A DNA stretch of 64,000 bases from Clostridia bacterium (GCA_017430945.1 JAFRMB010000113.1:17051-81050); one strand, 5' to 3'; positions 16,675-25,461 are shown, counted from the first letter of the stretch. Numbers and translations are program-made. Notes: generated from the sequence alone by a model not told the origin.

Positions 16675-17595
16675 ATGGGACTTTTTGACAAGATCTTTGA
16701 CAAGAAGATCTGCGCCATCTGCGGCGGCGAGATCGGATTGCTCGGCAATCGCAAGCTGGCCGACGGCAACCTGTGCAAGGATTGTGCATCGAAGCTCTCT
16801 CCATTCATGACCGACCGCAAACAGTCCACCGTCGAGGAGATCCGTGCGCATCTGGCCTATCGCGAGCAGAATGCTCGCGAGCTCCTCAGCGTTTCACCGA
16901 CCAACGTGTTCGGCCACGGATCGACCAAGGTCTACGTCGACGGCAAGCAGGGGCTGTTCTTTGTCACGTCATACAACAACTATATCCCCCACAATCCCGA
17001 TGTCATCAGCGTCTCACAGGTCATGAACTTCAGGCCGTCGGTGCGTGAGATCAAAGAAGAGCTGTACCATCATGACCGCGATGGCAAGCGTGTGCCCTAC
17101 AATCCGCGTCGGTATCGCGTCGAGTATCGCTTTGACGTTCAAATGAACATCAACTCGCCCTATTTCAACGAGATCGAATTCGAGTTCAGCAGCGATCGAC
17201 CCGACAGCCCCCATACGGATCTGTATCGCCAGCTCGAATCGGAACTGCTCGAGCTTCAGAATATGCTGAATCCGGAAAACTATGTCAATGCTGCTGCAGA
17301 GGCATCGTCAAGGCCGAAGCCGGCGCGCACGGCAACGGTCGCCCAGGCCGTTGCCGCTGCCAGAGCCAAGGCCGCAGAGAAGGCATCGGAAGCGTCCGAA
17401 GCCAAGAGCGAGCCCGTCGGCTGGACCTGCAGCTGCGGGCAGGTCAATCGCGGTAACTTCTGCACGAACTGCGGCAAGAAAAAGCCCGTGATCTTCCGCT
17501 GCGACAAATGCGGCTGGCAGCCTGAAGATCCTGCGAAGCTGCCGAAGTTCTGCCCCAACTGCGGCGATCCCTTCAATGAAAACGACATTGGGTGA
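16675..17595 (+). CDS. DUF4428 and zinc-ribbon protein
   Basis: 306 residues. The N-terminal treble-clef-like DUF4428 domain (about 1-45) has CAICGGEIG and LCKDC. The middle region has a PH-like/beta-rich look (about 80-190). An Ala-rich linker follows (220-250), then two C-terminal zinc ribbons ([19 protein letters not shown] and CDKCGW with CPNCGDPF). Such proteins are common in Firmicutes beside membrane-stress or SPFH-type genes; function unknown. It follows the XpaC-like pair by 33 nt and ends the operon at a strong terminator. Confidence 0.8.
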   Translation: MGLFDKIFDKKICAICGGEIGLLGNRKLADGNLCKDCASKLSPFMTDRKQSTVEEIRAHLAYREQNARELLSVSPTNVFGHGSTKVYVDGKQGLFFVTSYNNYIPHNPDVISVSQVMNFRPSVREIKEELYHHDRDGKRVPYNPRRYRVEYRFDVQMNINSPYFNEIEFEFSSDRPDSPHTDLYRQLESELLELQNMLNPENYVNAAAEASSRPKPARTATVAQAVAAARAKAAEKASEASEAKSEPVGWTCSCGQVNRGNFCTNCGKKKPVIFRCDKCGWQPEDPAKLPKFCPNCGDPFNENDIG

Positions 17596-17611
17596 TCGAC
17601 CTGGACCAGGC

Positions 17612-17652
17612 AAACGACCCCGGAAGCACATGATGTGCTTCCGGGGTCGTTT
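17612..17652. terminator. Strong bidirectional terminator
   Basis: A perfect 19-bp stem (17612-17630 with 17634-17652) with a 3-nt loop, followed on the plus strand by TTTTTA. It ends the DUF4428 operon and lies just after the stop of the convergent minus-strand gene. Confidence 0.95.
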
Positions 17653-17685
17653 TTTATCAGCCTTGTATCGGTTCCGAGCCAGGTG

Positions 17686-19194
17686 CTATTCAAACCAGTC
17701 TATGTGCTGATTGACATACTCATCCACATTGAAGACCCAGTCGGTCAAAAAGTCCTCCCAGGATCTGTTGCTCGCGGCATCCATACAGGCGACCAGATCC
17801 ATCTCTGTCAGCGTACCGCCTGTACGTCCCTGCTTATAGAATCTCGCGATCCCGTCCAGAAAGGCTTCAAGCCCCATGGCACATCGAAGCTCATGAAATA
17901 CCACCGCGCCGCGCTTTCGCACGACGATGTCGTATTCCCGCGAATCAAACTGTTTGGCGTCGCTTGTGATCCTGAGCCCGCCGGGGATGGTCAACTGCAG
18001 CGCACTCACCCAATCCCGATTGATGGCTTTCAGGAATGCATCTTGGCCTTCTTCGGATTCCAGCATGAGATAACTCATGTATTCGCAAATACTGTCCGAC
18101 AGCCAGGCGTCTGCTGACGGTTCGGTGTAAGCAGAGATGCCGATATACTGCTGTGCGACACAGAAGCGAAGCTGCTTTTCCAGTTCAGATCCGCTCCCGC
18201 GATCGAACAGCCGCGAAGGCAGCAGTATAAGGCCCGGAAAATCCAATGCATCGAGCGGGGTGTCTGACTCGACTATGGTCAATTGATCTACAGGAAAGCC
18301 ATCATCGGCAAACGCTCCTTTGCAAAATGATATGGCTCGGCTCACGATATCCAGGATGCGATCCGGATCACGAAGACGGCTGAAAAGACGGATGGTCGGC
18401 CCATTTTGCGTTTCCCGCGTCTTTTCACGCCATCGCCTGCCGAAAGCAACTGCATACTCCCGTACATTTTCAGCGTGGATCTGCCAAACCCCTCCCTCTT
18501 TTGATGCGACGCCGACCGATGCCAGCGCATAGCCATCCGGGATCGTGATACGCACGTCGTAATCTGCAGGTCCCGAATACAGCCATCGTGTGAACGACAG
18601 CGGCTGATTGAGCACGAATTCCGATCGATCGGGATCATAGATGCCCGGGATGAAATAAAACGCGCTCAAACGCACATCCAGGTCTCCGATGCCGACGAAC
18701 GCTCGGCAATACGGGAGCGCGAGATAATAATCGAACTCGAATACCGCCTTTTCTCCTGGTCTCAGATCGCACGCAACGCGAAGAACGAGCTCATCTGTGC
18801 CTTCGTATCCGTAGTCCGCATCCTCGCCGTCCACGCGCACGCTGGCCAGCTCGATCCCGCCCGGCGCATGACCGCCGGGAAAGACGGACGAAAGATCATC
18901 CGGCTCATACATCAGCGCCGTCTGCCGCCTGAGCATATTGGGCATAGCGTAAAACAACACCCGATCCAGATGCTTTTGCCATCGGTTCCCATAGACAAGG
19001 CGCTGCCCGATGTGCAGCGCCCCTCTATCATCTATGTACTCGATGGCCAGTTCGTATCTGTCGCGTTCGGGTGTCGTCGCGGTCTGGCCTTCTGCCAAAG
19101 CTGCGATCAACGCGCTGACGATGACACCGCCCACCAGAAGTACGACCAACACGATCGCAAGCACCTGAACGAGGCGCCTGTGTTTCCTTTTCAT
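17686..19194 (-). CDS. M1-peptidase-like membrane protein lacking HExxH
   Basis: 502 residues. One N-terminal transmembrane helix (about 8-33) and then a large extracytoplasmic part resembling M1 aminopeptidases: a beta-rich N-terminal domain, then a gluzincin-like helical region. At the active site the usual HELAHQWFG is CVAQQYIG with Phe-Cys in place of His-Glu (residues 344-352), and WLNEGFAEY is WLSDSICEY (364-372). All three zinc ligands and the catalytic Glu are therefore missing. Probably not a protease; perhaps a binding or scaffolding protein. The stop lies just beyond the shared terminator, and the start is 12 nt from the end of lepB (19208), so it may share the lepB transcript. Confidence 0.75.
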   Translation of the reverse strand: MKRKHRRLVQVLAIVLVVLLVGGVIVSALIAALAEGQTATTPERDRYELAIEYIDDRGALHIGQRLVYGNRWQKHLDRVLFYAMPNMLRRQTALMYEPDDLSSVFPGGHAPGGIELASVRVDGEDADYGYEGTDELVLRVACDLRPGEKAVFEFDYYLALPYCRAFVGIGDLDVRLSAFYFIPGIYDPDRSEFVLNQPLSFTRWLYSGPADYDVRITIPDGYALASVGVASKEGGVWQIHAENVREYAVAFGRRWREKTRETQNGPTIRLFSRLRDPDRILDIVSRAISFCKGAFADDGFPVDQLTIVESDTPLDALDFPGLILLPSRLFDRGSGSELEKQLRFCVAQQYIGISAYTEPSADAWLSDSICEYMSYLMLESEEGQDAFLKAINRDWVSALQLTIPGGLRITSDAKQFDSREYDIVVRKRGAVVFHELRCAMGLEAFLDGIARFYKQGRTGGTLTEMDLVACMDAASNRSWEDFLTDWVFNVDEYVNQHIDWFE

Positions 19195-19207
19195 ACCGGT
19201 GCCTCCT

Positions 19208-19975
19208 CTACTTGACCGAGCGGATGTCGCCCAGCGGCCAGATCACCTCGCGTACGCGCCCGATGATCATATCCTTGCTGATGGGACCGACGTCGTTGAC
19301 AGCGTTGCTGTCGTTCCAATCGCGTGAATCATGGGAATTGTAGCGATTGTCGCCCACGACGAAGTACTCATTGTCCGAAAGTGTATACGGTTCGTAGTCA
19401 TCCGGACTGCCATAGGGCGTGTATAACGCCATCCTGCTGTCAAGCTCTACGTCGTTTTCCACGCCGTCCATCTCATAAACGACGTGCGTCACACCGTTTT
19501 TGCGATATACCTGGTCTCCCGGGACAGCCACCACACGCTTGACGAAGAAGGTATCGAACTTGATGCCGAGTATCTTTGTGTAACGGTTTGGATAGTTGCA
19601 GATCACGACGCTTCCGCGAGGAACGGAATCTGAAAACTTCACGCTCATCACATCCACATAAAGGCGCTCGCCGTCGTGAAGCGTGGACTCCATGGACTGC
19701 CCGTCCACACGTATGATGCGGAAGAAAAACGTCTGTATCACAAAAACGACGACCAGAGCCACCGCGAGTGCAACGATCCACTCCTTGATCTCCTGCTTGG
19801 CGCTCTTCTTTTGCTTTTGCTTCTTCCCGCCGCCGGTCGTCTCAGGTCCGGTCATATCGATCGGCTCGTTCTCTGCCTCAGGCACATTCACCGTTTCATT
19901 CTCCGCCTCAGGTGCATTTACCTGTTCGTTCTCTGTCTCAGGTGCATTCACCTTTTCGAACTGCTTCTCATCCAT
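19208..19975 (-). CDS. lepB: Signal peptidase I, long N-terminal repeat region
   Basis: 255 residues from ATG 19975, which follows GGGAGT; an ATG at 19993 is possible. A cytoplasmic N terminus with three or four copies of a 10-residue acidic repeat (VNAPEAENE type), a Lys-rich stretch, one transmembrane helix (about 66-88), then the S26 domain. Catalytic Ser is in VDGQSMESTL and Lys in FVKRVVAVPGD, and box E is VGDNRYNSHDSRDW. Cleaves signal peptides of secreted proteins outside the membrane. It lies 29 nt after a second signal peptidase gene. The repeat tail is unusual. Confidence 0.94.
   Translation of the reverse strand: MDEKQFEKVNAPETENEQVNAPEAENETVNVPEAENEPIDMTGPETTGGGKKQKQKKSAKQEIKEWIVALAVALVVVFVIQTFFFRIIRVDGQSMESTLHDGERLYVDVMSVKFSDSVPRGSVVICNYPNRYTKILGIKFDTFFVKRVVAVPGDQVYRKNGVTHVVYEMDGVENDVELDSRMALYTPYGSPDDYEPYTLSDNEYFVVGDNRYNSHDSRDWNDSNAVNDVGPISKDMIIGRVREVIWPLGDIRSVK
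19867..19956 (-). repeat. Three 30-bp direct repeats inside lepB
   Basis: Three consecutive 30-bp units (periodicity visible at 19871, 19901 and 19931) encode the VNAPEAENE-type decapeptide repeats of the LepB N terminus. Units differ at a few positions. Confidence 0.85.
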
Positions 19976-20004
19976 GTCTTTTTTTACTCCCATTGATCTT
20001 GACG

Positions 20005-20508
20005 TCACTTCAGCCTGCCGATGCGGCTCACAGGCCATACGATCATCCGGACCCGTCCCTTCATATCCGAGAGATGGATGGGCCCCATGTCCGGCATGCG
20101 GCTGTCGTAGCTCTCGGTGCGGTTGTCTCCCAGCATCAGATACTGATCATCGCCCAGATCGTACTCGAAATCGTCTGCGTCGCCCGACACATAAGGCTCG
20201 GAGATCTTGCGGCCGTCTATGTAAGTCTCGCGACCATCCAGGCATACATGTTCTCCGGGCAGGCCGACGACACGCTTTATATAGTCGTCGCGCCTCAACG
20301 GAAATCGGCACAGGACGACATCTCCGCGACTCGGCGTTGCACCGAAGAGAAAGTCGAACCGCGTCATGAATACGATATCTCCGCTCTGCAGCGTGTCCGT
20401 CATGGATGTGCCGGTGACGCGCTTGAGCCCAAATCCCCAGCTTCTGACGGCGAGAGCCAGAGCAACGATCGCTGCGGCTGCTACTGCTATGCCTATCGAC
20501 TTCTTCAC
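20005..20508 (-). CDS. lepB: Signal peptidase I, short paralogue
   Basis: 167 residues, a compact single-membrane-pass SipS-like enzyme. N-terminal helix at about 4-21; catalytic Ser in TGTSMTDTLQ, Lys in YIKRVVGLPGE, box E LGDNRTESYDSR. It overlaps the DUF951 stop by 4 bp (ATGA) and precedes the long LepB, so the two peptidases and DUF951 form one operon. Tandem signal peptidases are common in Firmicutes; substrate division is unknown. Confidence 0.95.
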   Translation of the reverse strand: MKKSIGIAVAAAAIVALALAVRSWGFGLKRVTGTSMTDTLQSGDIVFMTRFDFLFGATPSRGDVVLCRFPLRRDDYIKRVVGLPGEHVCLDGRETYIDGRKISEPYVSGDADDFEYDLGDDQYLMLGDNRTESYDSRMPDMGPIHLSDMKGRVRMIVWPVSRIGRLK

Positions 20509-20717
20509 GGCTTGTCAGCTTCGGGAGCCGTTTCTGCGGCAGACTGAACGAGTTTTTTTACGCGCTTCTCAAAAACCGGCCGCTCAAGCATGACGACGTG
20601 CTCGCACTTATTGCAGCGCATCTTGATATCAGCGCCGACAAAAGTGATCGTCCAGATATCGTTTCCGCAGGGATGAGGCTTTCGCATCTTCACGATATCA
20701 CCGATATGCAACAGCAT
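20505..20717 (-). CDS. DUF951 family protein
   Basis: 70 residues from ATG 20717, 7 nt after GGAGGC. The frame is open further upstream, but only this start has a binding site and matches the family length. It shows the family pattern MLLHIGDIVKMRKPHPCG then IKMRCNKCEHVVMLER, with CG and CxxC as a possible zinc site. Soluble; unknown role, sometimes described as RNA-binding-like because of an OB/SH3-like start (inference). First gene of the DUF951-lepB-lepB operon. Confidence 0.88.
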   Translation of the reverse strand: MLLHIGDIVKMRKPHPCGNDIWTITFVGADIKMRCNKCEHVVMLERPVFEKRVKKLVQSAAETAPEADKP

Positions 20718-20735
20718 CCCATCGCCTCCTTCAGC

Positions 20736-20764
20736 ATTATAGGCTCTGAATATTGATTCAATAT
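20736..20764 (-). promoter_or_regulatory. -10 box and palindrome before DUF951-lepB operon
   Basis: On the minus strand TATAAT lies at 20736-20741. Eight bp upstream is a perfect 15-bp palindrome ATATTGATTCAATAT (20750-20764), which would sit between -35 and -10 and could be a repressor site. It could instead be a weak hairpin after the upstream methyltransferase gene. Confidence 0.5.
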
Positions 20765-20787
20765 GAAGTTTTGTTGAATGATGCGTG

Positions 20788-22041
20788 TCACGGAACGAAA
20801 TCGGTGTCCAGCTTGTAATACCAGCTGTTGCCGAGCACATCGGACACGCACATGGCGAGCTGCCCTGCAAATACAGGCGCCTTGAGCTCGGTCGAAAGCG
20901 CGCCCATCCTGTGCCTTCGATAGAATTCCGACATGACCTCATAGCGTCCGTTACGGATATAGCCGACAGACCAGTTGTCTACGTGATCCAACGGCTGCGC
21001 CTCTGAAAGGCCGTCGATCGGGATCTCAAAGGCGTTCAGCACGATGTGGTAAAAGCCGACACCGGCCCTTATGTCGACATCACACAGGGTCGGGACCGCG
21101 CCGACATGATCGCGCTGTGTGATCTCATAGGCGCCGCCCTGGAGCCTGCGGCGAGCGATATTCAGGGTCAGAGGCTGGTCGTCGATCCCGATGAAGTATC
21201 GCCCCAGGCGCTGCGCGGCGGCGAGCGTCGTCGAGCTTCCGGCAAAGGGATCCAGCACCCATTCACCGGGCCTGCTGGCGCAGCGCACGATGCGGTCGAG
21301 CAGCTGAAGTGGTTTTTGCGTATCGTAGCCGGTCCGCTCGGGATCGCGCTGCTGAAGGTGTGACAGATCGTTCCAGACGTCCGTCGGCGCAACGGGATCG
21401 TCGTCATAATAAGTATAGACCTTCCCCCCGGTCCGTATGGAGCGATACACGCGACCATCCGGATCCACATGCCTGCGCATGTGGTTCGTGCGCGGCGTGA
21501 CAGGTACGGTCTTGACTGCATCGATGTTGAAGTCATATCGGTCTGTCTTTCGGTAGAAAAGGATGACATCGTGCTTTCGGCTGAAATGCCGTATGCTTCG
21601 CCCGCCGGTCTGATAGACCCAAATGATCTCGTTGAGGAAGTTCTCCTCGCCGAACACCTTGTCCATCAGCAAATGGATATGTGGGTTCAGCCGATAATCG
21701 ACGTGAACGAAGATCATTCCATCATCGGTGAGCAGGCGGCGGCAGCGGGTCAATACATTGCGCATCATCTCTAGGAAGGACGCTCGATCCCTGTGATCAT
21801 CGAAGGCAAGGACTTTCAGACTGCTGCGGTTGGCGTCCCAATCCTGCGCACCGACGCGCACGCGCATAAAGTACTTATCTCCGCTCAGATAGGGTGGGTC
21901 CATATAGATCAGTTTTATGCCGTTCTCATACTCCGACATGAGCGCGTCGAGCCCGTTTATGCAGTCGGACAGCATAAACAAACCGCGGCCCTGCGTGCCT
22001 GTATGTACTTCGATGCATTCCGGTATGCGCTCAGGTCTCAT
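20788..22041 (-). CDS. Beta-class DNA (adenine/cytosine-N4) methyltransferase
   Basis: 417 residues. The motif order DPPY (48-51) near the N terminus, then the AdoMet-binding motif DPFAGSSTT near residue 265, defines the beta class (N6-adenine or N4-cytosine). The middle contains VYQTGGRSIRHFSRKHD, common in type III Mod-like enzymes. The C-terminal 110 residues are extra and may help target recognition. No restriction subunit, Res helicase or specificity subunit is adjacent, so it looks like an orphan methyltransferase with an unknown target. It lies 57 nt downstream of the DUF2284 gene on the same strand. Confidence 0.9.
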   Translation of the reverse strand: MRPERIPECIEVHTGTQGRGLFMLSDCINGLDALMSEYENGIKLIYMDPPYLSGDKYFMRVRVGAQDWDANRSSLKVLAFDDHRDRASFLEMMRNVLTRCRRLLTDDGMIFVHVDYRLNPHIHLLMDKVFGEENFLNEIIWVYQTGGRSIRHFSRKHDVILFYRKTDRYDFNIDAVKTVPVTPRTNHMRRHVDPDGRVYRSIRTGGKVYTYYDDDPVAPTDVWNDLSHLQQRDPERTGYDTQKPLQLLDRIVRCASRPGEWVLDPFAGSSTTLAAAQRLGRYFIGIDDQPLTLNIARRRLQGGAYEITQRDHVGAVPTLCDVDIRAGVGFYHIVLNAFEIPIDGLSEAQPLDHVDNWSVGYIRNGRYEVMSEFYRRHRMGALSTELKAPVFAGQLAMCVSDVLGNSWYYKLDTDFVP

Positions 22042-22098
22042 GGTTCCTCCTCCAAATCGGGCTTCGGTCGTTCACGAAGTGTCGGCACACAACACAGA

Positions 22099-22632
22099 TC
22101 ATCTGTAGAATATCAGCGAAAACCAAGTGACGATGCCATTTCCGGTACAGAATTCGATGCCGTGGCGTTCTGCAAGATCCGACACAAGAATGCCGTGGCT
22201 CTCCACGCAGGGAAACATCCGATCCGGATGCCTGCAGGGCGCGTTCGGCCAGGTGCACGCCTCGCATTGGGCACACGCTTCGGTGGATAGCGTCAGCGTT
22301 TCGCTCGCCTGCTGCCTGACGCACGCCAGCACGTCGCGCGTGACCTGCTCGTGCATACCACGCGTGCTCAGCGTCTGTTCCATGTCGTTGATATCAGGGA
22401 CCTGTGCCGCTGTCGTGATCATCAGCCCTTCGTGATAAGCAAGCACTCTGGTGCGGCATTCCTCGACAGAACCGACGGCAGGCGGACAGGCCCATGTGGC
22501 GTTGTACATCGGGCACTCGTGTTCGCAGATATAGCGGACGCGGTCGGTGAACACGAGCTCGTCTGTGGTAAAGAAAGCGTAGTCGCAGATCGGGAACTCC
22601 GCCAGCTGCGCTTCAAGCCTGCGCTTGTCCAT
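22099..22632 (-). CDS. DUF2284 putative metal-binding protein
   Basis: 177 residues from ATG 22632, preceded by GGGGGA; the longer in-frame starts lack a binding site. Cysteine-rich DUF2284: CEHECPMYNATWACPPAVG (four Cys) and a second set CAQCEACTWPNAPCRHPDRM, patterns typical of iron-sulfur or metal sites. These proteins occur in anaerobes, often beside corrinoid or redox enzymes; the function is not established. It has its own promoter and probably co-transcribes the methyltransferase. Confidence 0.85.
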   Translation of the reverse strand: MDKRRLEAQLAEFPICDYAFFTTDELVFTDRVRYICEHECPMYNATWACPPAVGSVEECRTRVLAYHEGLMITTAAQVPDINDMEQTLSTRGMHEQVTRDVLACVRQQASETLTLSTEACAQCEACTWPNAPCRHPDRMFPCVESHGILVSDLAERHGIEFCTGNGIVTWFSLIFYR

Positions 22633-22665
22633 AAATGCATTTTCCCCCATACGCATCTGTTGATC

Positions 22666-22694
22666 ATTATAGCACAGTTTTGTATCCCGGGCAA
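22666..22694 (-). promoter_or_regulatory. Promoter of the DUF2284 gene
   Basis: Minus strand: TTGCCC (22689-22694), 17-bp spacer, TATAAT (22666-22671), 33 bp before the chosen ATG. Confidence 0.7.
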
Positions 22695-22934
22695 CGTCAG
22701 TCATCGATTAATTGATAAACGGACTGCGATCGTATGCGCATCAGCGCGAGTTGACGAAGATTTAAGAATTCGTCCTTTCATCATATTATCAGCATATCCA
22801 TGTCGCGATTTTGTCTGATTTCATTGCGATATTGACATTCCCGTGGCGCGTCGGATGCATAACAGCGAAGTTGTCTCAAAAGCATTACGCGCCGATGATG
22901 ATAACGTCACATCGTCCACTCGCTCGAGCTTGCA

Positions 22935-22982
22935 CCACAATATCTGGTATTGATTCAAATCGTTAAACGCAATATAATGTGT
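22935..22982 (+). promoter_or_regulatory. Tandem NrdR boxes of nrdD
   Basis: Two 16-bp sites compared with the known NrdR consensus ACACWATATATWGTGT: 22935-22950 matches 12 of 16 positions and 22967-22982 matches 14 of 16. Their starts are 32 bp apart, about three helical turns, the arrangement expected for cooperative NrdR binding. The second box covers the -10 element, so binding should repress nrdD when ATP/dATP-loaded NrdR is active. Confidence 0.85.
22950..22978 (+). promoter_or_regulatory. Promoter of nrdD
   Basis: TTGATT at 22950-22955, 17-bp spacer, TATAAT at 22973-22978. The -10 lies inside the second NrdR box. Confidence 0.85.
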
Positions 22983-22997
22983 TCGGAGGGATCGCAA

Positions 22998-25322
22998 ATG
23001 CTCGAATACATCATCAAGAGGGATGGCCGAAAACTGGATTTCGACCCGACCAAGATCACCGATGCCATCATGATGGCTTTTCAGGCCACACACAGCGCAA
23101 AGTCCCGCAGGACAGCCGAGGACATCACCCGTCAGGTCGTCTCCAGGTTGTGCTCCGACGAAACCATCGATATCCCGAGCGTCGAAGACGTTCAGGATGC
23201 CGTGGAGCAGGCGCTCATTGAGAACGGCTTTGTGCGGACAGCCAAGGCCTATATCCTCTATCGTGCAGAGCGCAGTCGCATCCGCGAGATGAACACGCGA
23301 CTCATGCGAATCTATGATGACCTGACGAACAAATCTGCTATCGAATCTGACATCAAGCGCGAAAATGCCAACATCAACGGCGATACGGCTATGGGCACGA
23401 TGCTGAAATACGGCAGCGAGGGCGCCAAGCAGTTCAACCTGATGTTCATGATGAAGCCTGCACACGCTGAAGCACACCGGCAGGGCGACATCCACATACA
23501 CGACATGGACTTCCTGACGCTGACCACCACATGCTGCCAGATCGACCTGTTGAAGCTCTTCCACGGCGGCTTTTCCACCGGCCACGGACATCTGAGGGAG
23601 CCCAGGGACATTCGCACTTACGCTGCCCTCGCCTGTATCGCGATCCAGGCCAATCAGAACGATCAGCACGGCGGCCAGAGCATCGTCAACTTCGACTATG
23701 CCATGGCAGAGGGCGTCCGAAAGACCTTCAAGCGCTGTTATCGTGAAAACATCGTGCGGGGTCTGGAGCTGCTCGACGGCGTAGAGGATGCCGACAAAGC
23801 CATACGCGACATGATGGACGACATCGAATCGGACACCGAGCTTTTCCCCACCCTTGAGGATTGCGATACGTACCAGGCTCTGGAAGCGGATCGGCTCGGA
23901 GAGATGGGGATCGATGCCGATGAGATCGAACGCATACAGTCCTTTGCCCACAGAAAGGCCGTGAAGGAGACGGATCGCGCGACCTATCAGGCCATGGAAG
24001 CGCTCATACACAATCTGAACACCATGAACAGCCGGGCCGGCGCACAGGTGCCGTTTTCATCCATCAACTACGGAATGGACACGTCCCCCGAGGCGCGACT
24101 GGCGATACGCGACCTTTTGCTGTCCACCGAGGCCGGCCTCGGAAACGGCGAAACGGCCATATTCCCCATCCAGATCTTCAGGATCAAACAGGGCGTGAAC
24201 TACGATCCCGGCGATCCGAACTACGATCTGTTCAAGCTGGCCATCCGGTGTTCCGCCAAGCGTCTGTTCCCGAATTTTTCATTCATTGATGCGCCGTTCA
24301 ATCTCAAGTACTACAAGCCCGGCCATCCTGAGACGGAGATCGCCTATATGGGTTGCCGCACCCGCGTGATCGGCAATGTGTTCGATCCGGACCGTGAGAT
24401 CTGTAACCAGCGCGGCAATCTGAGTTTTACCTCCATCAATCTCCCACGTCTGGCAATCAAAGCGAATCGCAACATCGATCTGTTCTTTGACGAGCTGGAT
24501 CACATGATGGACCTGGTCATCGATCAGCTGCTCGATCGCTTTGAGATACAGTGCCGCAAGCGCGTCCGCAATTACCCCTTCCTGATGGGGCAGGGGATCT
24601 GGCTGGACAGCGACCGGCTGAAATGGGACGATGAGGTGCGCGAGGTCCTGAAGCACGGAACGCTGTCCGTCGGATTCATCGGCCTGGCGGAGACATTGAA
24701 GGCTTTGACCGGCAAGCATCACGGAGAGAGCGAGACCGCACAGAACCTCGGGCTTGAGATCGTATCCCACATGCGTCAGATCTGCGACGATGCCTCTCAG
24801 CGCCATCATCTCAACATCACGCTGCTGGCCACGCCGGCTGAGGGCCTGTCCGGGCGCTTTGTCAGGATCGACGCGAAGAAATACGGTGTCATCGAAGGGG
24901 TCACCGACCGAGAGTACTATACGAACAGCTTCCATGTGCCGGTGTACTATTCGATCGGCGCCGTCAAAAAGCTGCAGATCGAGGCGCCCTACCACGCGCT
25001 CACCAACGCGGGACACATATCCTATGTCGAACTGGACGGCGACACGACCCAGAATCTCGAAGCCTTTGAAAAGATCGTGCGCGTCATGAAGGAGAGCGGC
25101 ATCGGCTATGGTTCGATCAATCACCCGATCGACAGAGACCCCATCTGCGGCTATAACGGCATCATCGGCGATACCTGTCCGGCATGCGGGCGTACCGAGG
25201 GCGATGTGCCCTTTGAGCGCATTCGACGCATCACCGGTTATCTCGTCGGGACCCTCGATCGATTCAATGACGCCAAGCGCGCAGAGGAGCACGACAGGGT
25301 CAAGCATGGCGTCGATCGATAG
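22998..25322 (+). CDS. nrdD: Anaerobic ribonucleoside-triphosphate reductase
   Basis: 774 residues from ATG 22998, preceded by GGAGGG. Class III ribonucleotide reductase making dNTPs without oxygen through a glycyl radical. An N-terminal ATP-cone (about 3-95) gives allosteric control. A catalytic barrel follows, then a C-terminal metal site (DPICGYNG and CPACG) and the radical loop RRITGYLVGTLDRF, with the radical Gly at about 747. The activase gene nrdG, usually next door, is not found in the flanking genes here. Expression is probably controlled by NrdR through the two boxes upstream. Confidence 0.97.
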   Translation: MLEYIIKRDGRKLDFDPTKITDAIMMAFQATHSAKSRRTAEDITRQVVSRLCSDETIDIPSVEDVQDAVEQALIENGFVRTAKAYILYRAERSRIREMNTRLMRIYDDLTNKSAIESDIKRENANINGDTAMGTMLKYGSEGAKQFNLMFMMKPAHAEAHRQGDIHIHDMDFLTLTTTCCQIDLLKLFHGGFSTGHGHLREPRDIRTYAALACIAIQANQNDQHGGQSIVNFDYAMAEGVRKTFKRCYRENIVRGLELLDGVEDADKAIRDMMDDIESDTELFPTLEDCDTYQALEADRLGEMGIDADEIERIQSFAHRKAVKETDRATYQAMEALIHNLNTMNSRAGAQVPFSSINYGMDTSPEARLAIRDLLLSTEAGLGNGETAIFPIQIFRIKQGVNYDPGDPNYDLFKLAIRCSAKRLFPNFSFIDAPFNLKYYKPGHPETEIAYMGCRTRVIGNVFDPDREICNQRGNLSFTSINLPRLAIKANRNIDLFFDELDHMMDLVIDQLLDRFEIQCRKRVRNYPFLMGQGIWLDSDRLKWDDEVREVLKHGTLSVGFIGLAETLKALTGKHHGESETAQNLGLEIVSHMRQICDDASQRHHLNITLLATPAEGLSGRFVRIDAKKYGVIEGVTDREYYTNSFHVPVYYSIGAVKKLQIEAPYHALTNAGHISYVELDGDTTQNLEAFEKIVRVMKESGIGYGSINHPIDRDPICGYNGIIGDTCPACGRTEGDVPFERIRRITGYLVGTLDRFNDAKRAEEHDRVKHGVDR

Positions 25323-25414
25323 GATCCGAGGCCCGATCTTTATGTTACCGCGGTGCCGCGAACCCCTTCCCTATCCGTCAGATGTCGATCACCTTTTTCA
25401 GATGGCCCGATAGA

Positions 25415-25448
25415 CAAACTCCGCTGCCGGCATCGGCAGCGGAGTTTG
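25415..25448. terminator. Terminator between convergent nrdD and the LDH2-type gene
   Basis: A perfect 15-bp stem (25415-25429 with 25434-25448) and a GCAT loop, 13 nt from the stop of the minus-strand dehydrogenase gene and about 90 nt after nrdD. The run of T is within the stem, so it may serve both directions. Confidence 0.7.
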
Positions 25449-25461
25449 ATCTGGATCCTTG

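Larger units (their letters stand above)
22633..22997. other. Divergent intergenic region DUF2284 / nrdD
   Basis: 365 bp without a supported gene. It holds the DUF2284 promoter at its left edge and the nrdD promoter with two NrdR-like boxes at its right edge. Nothing recognisable was seen between 22695 and 22934. Confidence 0.6.

Noticed and set aside
19867..19956. Three 30-bp repeats as a CRISPR array
   Set aside because: The repeats are contiguous without spacers and lie in frame inside lepB.
19976..20038. Longer LepB start at 20038
   Set aside because: It would overlap the end of the preceding signal peptidase gene and lacks a binding site.
22821..24011. A 396-codon minus-strand frame opposite nrdD
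   Set aside because: It overlaps the conserved N-terminal part of nrdD and its promoter, and its translation matches nothing recognisable.
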